A stretch of DNA of 6,621 nucleotides, from positions 1 through 6,621 of the forward strand of contig JAGVWA010000021.1 in NCBI GenBank assembly GCA_018304505.1. Direction: 5' to 3'. The notes beneath the pieces are model-generated. The model was not told where the DNA came from. It did not search any database and was given only the letters and a program-made list of their open reading frames with translations. A program made the position numbers and the translations under genes. This DNA comes from Nanobdellati archaeon (GTDB lineage: Archaea > B1Sed10-29 > JAGVWA01). Numbering within the stretch: position 1 is the stretch's first letter; each line of letters opens with the position of its first letter. Positions 6,052 through 6,621 of this stretch are shown here, piece by piece.

Positions 6052-6621
6052 TCAACGATTGATTGTGGTATGGTAAACTTTCGTGGCCGCAGCGCGCTTT
6101 TTCCGTGGTGATTCTTTGTCGGGCTATTGCTTGGGGTGTATGGTAAATCCTTAGTAAGCGTGCTTGTCGTGACGCGTTTTCGTGCATTCTTAATGGTGGT
6201 GTGGGGACTGGTCGTAGTCCGAGTGTGATTTGTCTGGCGTGTTCTTGTGCAACTTGTGCGGGGCTTAGCGTGCTTTGGTGGTGCTAGTGGTGTGGGTGGT
6301 GTTTGTTGTGGGGGAACAGTCGATGGCCGTCTTTGGGGGGTAAGTGTGTGGGTTTGGGTTGGTCGTGCTTGTTGCGCGGGTCTTTTTTGTTGTTTTAGTG
6401 CTCGTCTTTCCTCTTTGATTTTTCGTCTGGCGTTAAGTTGTTTCAGGTTTTCCAGTGCTTGTTCTGCGTTGTTTTTTTGTCTTAATACTTCGTTGACTTG
6501 CTCGAGGTATGTGGCGCGTTGTGTTTCTAGTTTGCGTTTTTTCAAGCCTGCGATTACTTGTTCTCTTACGAGGTCTGTTGTGGTGCGTTGCCTCAGCAGG
6601 CTGATTTTTGGCGTGGGTTTG
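5979..6621 (-). CDS. Partial basic coiled-coil / proline-rich protein with a frame break; paralogue of the 371-residue gene in its middle
   Basis: The frame is open from base 6620 with no stop, so the gene begins right of the window; TTG 6545 is probably an internal codon. The visible part starts with a basic helical region (6620 to about 6381; LVREQVIAGLKKRK, YLEQVNEVLRQKNNAEQALE), a coiled-coil candidate. A Pro/Thr/Gln linker follows (about 6380-6269; TVPPQQTPPTPLAPP). After that the DNA becomes the 144-bp copy of the 371-residue gene, but this frame reads it one base out of phase. The product from about 6268 to the stop at 5979 (Thr/His/Arg-rich, running into the next gene) is therefore probably not natural. 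A +1 shift within about 6283-6267 would continue into the homologous frame, which ends at TGA 6038-6040. The N-terminal part looks genuine. The annotated end depends on whether the break is real, programmed or an assembly error. Family not recognised. Confidence 0.55.
   Translation of the reverse strand, partial: KPTPKISLLRQRTTTDLVREQVIAGLKKRKLETQRATYLEQVNEVLRQKNNAEQALENLKQLNARRKIKEERRALKQQKRPAQQARPTQTHTLTPQRRPSTVPPQQTPPTPLAPPKHAKPRTSCTRTRQTNHTRTTTSPHTTIKNARKRVTTSTLTKDLPYTPSNSPTKNHHGKSALRPRKFTIPQSIVDCRSLTMLLFIHPLRKVYYDNSRI
6038..6283 (-). pseudogene. Frame-displaced segment homologous to residues 231-278 of the 371-residue protein
   Basis: This minus-strand frame opens after a TAG at 6284-6286 and closes at TGA 6038-6040. 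It reads SPAQVAQEHARQITLGL through YHTPQAIAR, identical to the 371-residue protein over the repeat, then about 25 unlike residues ending in SLIAEA. It has no convincing start of its own; the first Met is in the middle of the repeat. Two of two differences from copy A are silent in this frame, which suggests it was under coding constraint. It is best read as the detached 3' part of the gene entering from the right edge, needing a one-base frame change at the repeat boundary. The tail may hold weak similarity to the other copy (RQRITTEK against REQRIEK). Confidence 0.5.
6123..6266. repeat. 144-bp direct repeat, copy B (in the frame-broken gene)
   Basis: This is the second copy of the segment at 4406-4549, at an offset of 1717 bases in the same orientation, with 142 of 144 positions identical. 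Its right edge (6266/6267) coincides with the window in which the upstream ORF and the homologous frame part by one base. No target-site duplication, terminal inverted repeat or transposase is seen near either copy, so homologous or illegitimate recombination between related genes is more likely than transposition. Confidence 0.95.

Noticed and set aside
5979-6266. Thr/His/Arg-rich tail of the right-edge ORF as a genuine protein domain
   Set aside because: It is the duplicated block read out of phase, and it then runs antiphase into the next gene. It is kept only as the formal open frame.
6267-6283. Programmed +1 ribosomal frameshift site
   Set aside because: No recognised slippery motif or stimulatory stop codon is present, and the coincidence with a recombination boundary makes an indel or assembly error simpler.
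1-6621. tRNA, rRNA, CRISPR array, riboswitch or replication origin
   Set aside because: I found no cloverleaf-like segment, short spaced repeats or conserved aptamer core; nearly all bases are coding.

Overview
The window looks archaeal. The clearest sign is a purine-rich BRE followed by a TTTATATA box just upstream of the start of an 849-residue gene, with no Shine-Dalgarno sequence. A second gene, on the other strand, has a TTTAAAAA box centred about 25 nt before its ATG. This spacing is what leaderless archaeal transcripts show. Large secreted proteins with DUF2341, Asp-box and S-layer-like modules, next to short uncharacterised coiled-coil proteins, would suit a DPANN-type or similar archaeon. 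That placement is inference; no ribosomal or other marker gene is present.

The left half (1-4080, + strand) holds two cell-surface genes. The first (1-1441) is cut by the window edge and encodes an Asp-box (BNR) beta-propeller protein with six recognisable boxes and a cysteine-containing C-terminal region. The second (1531-4080) has its own promoter. It encodes a secreted, sequon-rich protein with a signal peptide, a DUF2341 domain, a probable jelly-roll region, an Ig/cadherin-like domain, an acidic linker, a beta-rich S-layer-like region and a strongly basic C-terminal tail with no membrane anchor. A T-rich terminator lies in the 42-bp gap between the convergent gene ends.

The right half (4123-6621, - strand) is a run of unrecognised genes. 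In transcription order they are: a partial basic coiled-coil and proline-rich gene entering from the right edge; a 96-residue charged coiled-coil gene with a TTG start; a 154-residue protein with a hydrophobic core between charged helices; and a 371-residue basic, Gln-rich helical protein. A 144-bp part of the 371-residue gene (4406-4549) is present again at 6123-6266 with two mismatches, both silent in the 371-residue frame. In the right-hand copy the homologous frame is offset by one base from the ORF that leads into it, and the offset falls at the duplication boundary. That gene is therefore a frame-broken chimera, a recent recombinant, or an assembly artefact.

The left genes probably build or decorate the cell envelope. 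The right genes may form a small membrane-linked complex, but no family was recognised, so their function is open. The window has no RNA gene, CRISPR array, insertion sequence or gene-free stretch above 300 bases that I could support.
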